A stretch of DNA of 64,000 nucleotides from Parasponia andersonii (Eukaryota; Streptophyta; Magnoliopsida; Rosales; Cannabaceae): assembly GCA_002914805.1 (NCBI GenBank), contig JXTB01000163.1, positions 57,930 to 121,929 of the forward strand, in the 5' to 3' direction. Below, piece by piece: positions 60,566-64,000 of this stretch. Each line of letters starts with the position of its first letter. Positions within the stretch are counted from its first letter, which is position 1. Below the pieces are notes generated by a model. That model was not told the DNA's origin. It made no database searches and worked only from the letters and a program-made list of their open reading frames with translations. The translations under genes and the position numbers were made by a program.

Positions 60566-60741
60566 GGTCTGCCATAGTCGCAGACCCAATGTTTGGTGCT
60601 GCAACGGAAAAGGTCTGCCCACAGTGGCAGACCCGACATTTTATGCTGCTACGGGAAAGGGTCTGCCCACAGAGGCAGACCCAACGTTTTATGTTGCCAT
60701 AAAAAAAAAAAAAAAAAGAGGTCTGCCATAGTTGCAGACCA
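60566..60741 (+). repeat. Array of four GGTCTGCC hairpins
   Basis: GGTCTGCC-N6-GGCAGACC, or near variants, begins at 60566, 60612, 60660 and 60720. Each unit is followed by a diverged CAACGTTTTATG-type spacer. Units two and three are perfect 8-bp stems. Spacing is 46, 48 and 60, the last one lengthened by an A run. Confidence 0.85.
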
Positions 60742-60764
60742 TACGCACTACTCACGCAATAAAC

Positions 60765-61245
60765 GATCATACTATGGGAGTCACGTCGCTGGTCGACGAC
60801 CCGAGAAAATATACGAAGAGGAAACTGCTGTGCACAAAAACTTGCCAACAGACCTCAAAAATGCTCATACTTTGGGAGTCACGTCACTCATCGACGACCC
60901 GAGAAAACGTACGAAGAGGAAACTGCTGTGCAATAAGAACTTGCCAACAGACCTCAAAAATGCTCGTACTATGGGAGTCACGTCACTCATCGACGACCCG
61001 AGAAAACGTACGAAGAGGGAACTGCTGTGCAACAAGAACTTGCCAGTAGACCTCAAAAACACTCGTACTATGGGAGTCACGTCACTCGTCGACGACCCGA
61101 GAAAACATACAAAGAGGGAACTACTGTGCAACAAGAACTTCCCAGCATACCTCAAAAACGCTCGTACTATGGGAGTCACATCGCTCGTCGACGACCCGAG
61201 AAAATGTACGAAGAGGGGGAAGCTACACAACCAAAGCCAGCCAAC
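60765..61245 (+). repeat. 99-bp tandem repeats, about five copies
   Basis: GGGAGTCACGTCG-type unit starts lie at about 60776, 60874, 60973, 61072 and 61171, so the units are 98-99 bp. Unit length divisible by three makes long but meaningless open frames on both strands. Tandem repeats between pol and the 3' LTR are common in Tat elements. Confidence 0.9.
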
Positions 61246-61490
61246 AGACCCCCTGAGAAACATTTTGGCTATACGAGTGGCTAAAGGAAAGCAGGGTCGG
61301 GATCCACCCATTGGAAGTGGACTCCCCCTAAAGAACGTCCTAGCTATACGAAGAGCTAAAGGAAAACGGGCTCTACCCAGAGGATGATTTATTTGCGCAT
61401 GGTCAAGATGCGAACGGATTTGGAGTCTACCCGTTGGAAGTAGTCCATTATCAAACCAAACGTGAAGAAAAAAATTAAGATTAAAGCCAG
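61246..61490. other. Post-repeat spacer of Tat copy 2
   Basis: Contains two diverged copies of CTATACGAGTGGCTAAAGG (61269 and 61343) and otherwise no recognised feature. Confidence 0.5.
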
Positions 61491-61496
61491 TTTATT
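61491..61496 (-). terminator. Candidate poly(A) signal, second antisense unit
   Basis: AATAAA on the minus strand, about 53 bases after the antisense stop at 61549. Confidence 0.45.
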
Positions 61497-61548
61497 ATGT
61501 CCTAAAAATACAAAGCGCACGGTTAATAGCAGTATGCACACTTAAGCC

Positions 61549-61865
61549 CTACTTACAGGATGCAGGTCTAGAGTGGACCCTTAAGGAGATGTCGGAGTGA
61601 TAGTGCCCTGTTTGTTCCCGGTAGGAGCCGAGCCCAGGTCTTCTCCTTTGCAACGACGGGTCCAAATAATCGTCGACCAATCCCTGGAGCTGGTTTGGAG
61701 CACGGTCCCATTTGGGGTCGGAGAATTCCAGCCACACCCGTGGGTCGAACTTTGCCAAAACAAATTATAACAAGAGTTATATACCTCCATGAAACCGGAT
61801 GAGCCAAATCTTGCACCCCTATCTCTAGAGCTAATCTTGGTAGTCATGACCCGAGAAAGACTCAC
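61549..61865 (-). CDS. Possible second antisense ORF of Tat copy 2
   Basis: Minus-strand open frames run through this stretch in all three frames, none with a certain start. The frame ending at 61549 (KFDPRVWLEFSDPKWD...) is the most protein-like and is followed by a poly(A)-type signal. It is not homologous to any family I recognise. It might be a last exon of a gene beginning further upstream on the minus strand, or chance. A GT...AG pair close to the apparent start is too close together to be an intron. Confidence 0.3.
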
Positions 61866-61968
61866 TAGTAGTCTGAAATCGAGTCCTTACAATTATTTAT
61901 ACAAACAGTCGGACGCGATCAACAAAGAAAAAGAAAATAGACTAAAAATAGTGGTACGTTTCTTATTA

Positions 61969-61974
61969 TTTATT
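61969..61974 (-). terminator. Candidate poly(A) signal, antisense gene 1
   Basis: AATAAA on the minus strand 60 bases after the antisense stop codon at 62034-62036, followed by T- and A-rich sequence. Confidence 0.55.
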
Positions 61975-62033
61975 CAAAGGATTACAATGAATGTCAGCTT
62001 TACAATTATACAAAGTTTGAGGTCCTAGTTACC

Positions 62034-63949
62034 TCAGTCCAAGGGGGCGTAGCCAACCCCGGCGCTTGGACCAGCCTCGGAGAAGAGTGGCATGGCCGGG
62101 TCGGATTCGTCACTAGAAACAATGACCACGCCAGACCCCTCACCGGTTGAGACCCCGAGACCAGGCTGAGCATCTGGGGCCTCTGAAGTTCGATCTGGTG
62201 GACCAGAAGCAGGGACAAGCTCTATGACACCAGAAACAGATGTAGAGAGCCCCTCCTTTTCCACAGAAAGCATCTTCAGCACGTCAGCTGGATACGTGAT
62301 ACTGATCTCGTCCCCGAGCTACTGCATATAGTGCTTGATGGAGTAATGGTCCCTCTCGACACCTTTCTGATCGTCAAATTGGTCTGGCGTTACCACCTCG
62401 GCGTGGCCTTCGAACTCTCTATTCTCCCAGCCAGACCTGTAACTTTCCGCAGAAAGGACGTCCACCTGCCTCTGGAACCTCATCTTCAGTTTATCCGCAT
62501 CCGCCAACCTGTCCTTCAACGCCGCCAGCCTGAGCTCCGCTTGCCACTGCGATACGTCGACCAAAAAAGTGTTAATACCAGCAAGGTCCTCGCAGTGTTT
62601 GCGAGACATCTCCACCTAAGCACCCATCAGATTCTTGTGATCCAAGAAGAGACATCGGTTTACCTCGTTGGACCAGTCAAGTTTGCATCACAGAGAATGG
62701 GCCTCAAGCTTGGTTGTCGCCTCGGCTTTTCTCGCTTCCTTGGCATCCTCAACAGCCCTGTCACGAGCGATGAAGGCCAGCCCCATCTCTGTCCCGGTGC
62801 TCTGCAACTCTTGTTCCTTGACCCTTAGCTCGTTCTGGGCCAGTTTGGCGGCCTCAGAGTGGGCAAGTTTGTCAGCCTCCACCTCAGCTAGTCTCGTGGC
62901 CAGCTCCTCACGTCTAGCCCCCTCGGCGCTTAGAGCTTGAGCCACTGCACTGCTGACCATCGCCTCCTTGAAGCTTTGATATAAGTCAAAGTCCGACCTC
63001 AATTTGGCGAGGGCAGCCTCACTGTGCTTGACCAGCGCAGAGCGGGAACTCAGCTCCTCGGTCAAATCCTTGACGTGAGAGGAATAGAGAGACTGGATGG
63101 CGGCGAGCTACAGGATAGATAAAAAAAAAGGGGGGGAAGGATCAGCATTTAGCAAAGGTGCTAAAAAATATAGAAGCAACCAAATGGACCAAACCTGAGC
63201 GAAGGTACGCTGGGTGACCAGCTCGACATTCTCCAAAAAGAGCGCCTCCAGCTCTGGCTCTGCGACTGAACTCTCTCTTTGAGTGTTGCTCGTGCCAGGG
63301 GGACACGGCTCAACCCGGTTAGCCGTGAGGGCACCTTCTCCGCCCACCAGGCACGCCTCCGAGGCAATGGCAGAAGGGACAGAGGGAAGTCCGGCGCCAT
63401 CGGGAGCACTATCGGCTACAGAGGGAGGGGGGGCATCTCCTCTAGACAGGCCACTGTGCGCCGACCGTTTTCTCCTTAGAAGGGTCAGCGTATCCCCGTC
63501 GTCGTCACTGTCGAACGAGGGGGCAACCATACCCCTCTTCTCCACCCGGCCCTCTTCTTCGTTGGAGGAACCAACCTCGCATTGCCACTTTGTGGGGACT
63601 GGGGGAGGGGAAGATAGTCTAGATTTTAATCTCGGAGCCCCCCAACTGAGCTCGGCAATCTCTCCATTGAGGCTAACAACGCTCAATTTCGAACCGGAGT
63701 CAGGGGTGGAGGAGATTACTGCAGCAGACCCCCCAGCCGAACTCGGTGTCATCTCTTCCCCCAGCGTGATCCGTGTGGCAGACGGTCCCCCGGATGGAGT
63801 CCTGCCTGCATCGGAGCGAGGGACCGCTGGCATTACACCTCCTGAAAACACCACGAGGCGCTGGCCAGCGGGTGCCTTGGTACGAGCCTTGTGTGTCACA
63901 GCTCCCCCCTTGACGGGTGAGGGGTCAGCCGATGGGCCTGTCTCAGAAC
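62034..63949 (-). pseudogene. Antisense gene of the Tat element: coiled-coil protein, spliced, with nonsense codons
   Basis: A single minus-strand frame spans about 1.9 kb. The first visible exon (63949-63195) is Ser/Pro/Gly-rich with acidic patches. Its upstream edge TTTGTTCTCCGCAG|G looks like a 3' splice site, so an earlier exon probably lies beyond 64000. An 87-bp GT-AG intron (63194-63108) follows, and its retention would give a stop. The second exon (63107-62034) is Ala/Glu/Lys/Leu-rich and clearly coiled-coil-like (63050-62690 and 62610-62400), ending in an acidic Ser-rich tail. Three in-frame stops (TGA about 62688, TAG about 62616, TAG about 62318) break it. Such antisense ORFs with coiled-coil products are known in Tat/Retand elements. 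Their function is unknown. Confidence 0.65.
63108..63194 (-). other. Predicted intron of the antisense gene
   Basis: The minus strand reads CTCAG|GTTTGG at the 5' site and CCTGTAG|CTCG at the 3' site, with a T-rich tract before the AG. It is 87 bases long, a multiple of three, and contains the TAG that would end the unspliced frame. Confidence 0.55.
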
Positions 63950-64000
63950 CTGCGGAGAACAAATAACATGTTTAGCTCACGGCCACAATCCGACCCACGA

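Larger units (their letters stand above)
54058..64000 (+). mobile_element. Ty3/gypsy Tat-lineage element, copy 2, with antisense genes (3' end outside window)
   Basis: Order is LTR, PBS, gag, protease, RT, RNase H, second RNase H, integrase, hairpin and 99-bp tandem repeats, then antisense open frames. Gag and pol were one frame. This is broken by a 53-bp deletion in gag, single-base deletions near 57834, 58715 and 60069, and numerous stops. Additional antisense ORFs between pol and the 3' LTR are known for Tat/Retand-type elements and fit this arrangement. The 3' LTR is not reached by 64000. Confidence 0.9.

Noticed and set aside
60593-61387. 264-residue plus-strand frame, and a minus-strand frame 60865-61311, over the tandem repeats
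   Set aside because: The 99-bp unit length keeps frames open on both strands. The sequence is repeat-derived, with no start context or domain.
63283-63966. 227-residue plus-strand frame near the window end
   Set aside because: It is the complement of the antisense exon, whose splice sites, coiled-coil continuation and poly(A) signal are on the minus strand.
1-64000. CRISPR array or bacterial operon
   Set aside because: The repeats are tandem or transposon-type, without unique spacers, and the content is plant nuclear DNA.

Overview
This is plant nuclear DNA, most likely from a eudicot. It is AT-rich, has long (TA)n tracts and assembly gaps, and is dominated by LTR retrotransposons. It contains one clearly intact host gene: a SUPERMAN-type single C2H2 zinc-finger repressor at 8304-9188 with an EAR motif at its C terminus. 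The species cannot be fixed from the sequence.

Layout. 49-7856 (-): a complete but non-coding LTR retrotransposon (LARD-like, tRNA-iMet primer site, two long LTRs). It ends about 450 bp upstream of the zinc-finger start codon. 9.3-20.9 kb: AT-rich intergenic DNA with small tandem duplications, a palindromic MITE, two abutting LTR copies of the LARD family and two decayed RNase H-like gene relics. 21.0-30.3 kb: a second LARD copy and two more LTR copies. 31.4-38.05 kb (+): a Ty3/gypsy Tat-lineage element with dual RNase H, broken by many nonsense codons and by an internal deletion that joins integrase to the 3' LTR. 38.2-44.3 kb (-): a Ty1/copia element with all domains recognisable but several stops, one frameshift and no matching 5' LTR. 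44.4-49.7 kb: a MITE and a probable CACTA remnant with a LARD solo LTR nested in it. 49.7-54.0 kb: intergenic DNA with a 60-bp tandem duplication, two MITE copies, a SINE-like tRNA-derived repeat and a gap. 54.06 kb to the window end (+): a second, longer Tat element with LTR, gag, protease, RT, RNase H, second RNase H and integrase. After pol it has a tandem-repeat zone and then one, perhaps two, antisense genes with their own poly(A) signals and an intron. Its 3' LTR lies outside the window.

The two Tat copies are close relatives and can be read against each other. Most stops are private and look like C-to-T or G-to-A transitions, but three in-frame stops are shared. The most interesting structure is the 3' part of the second Tat element. 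Sense pol and antisense genes converge there on an array of hairpins and 99-bp repeats, and the LTR carries a long hairpin directly against its TATA box.
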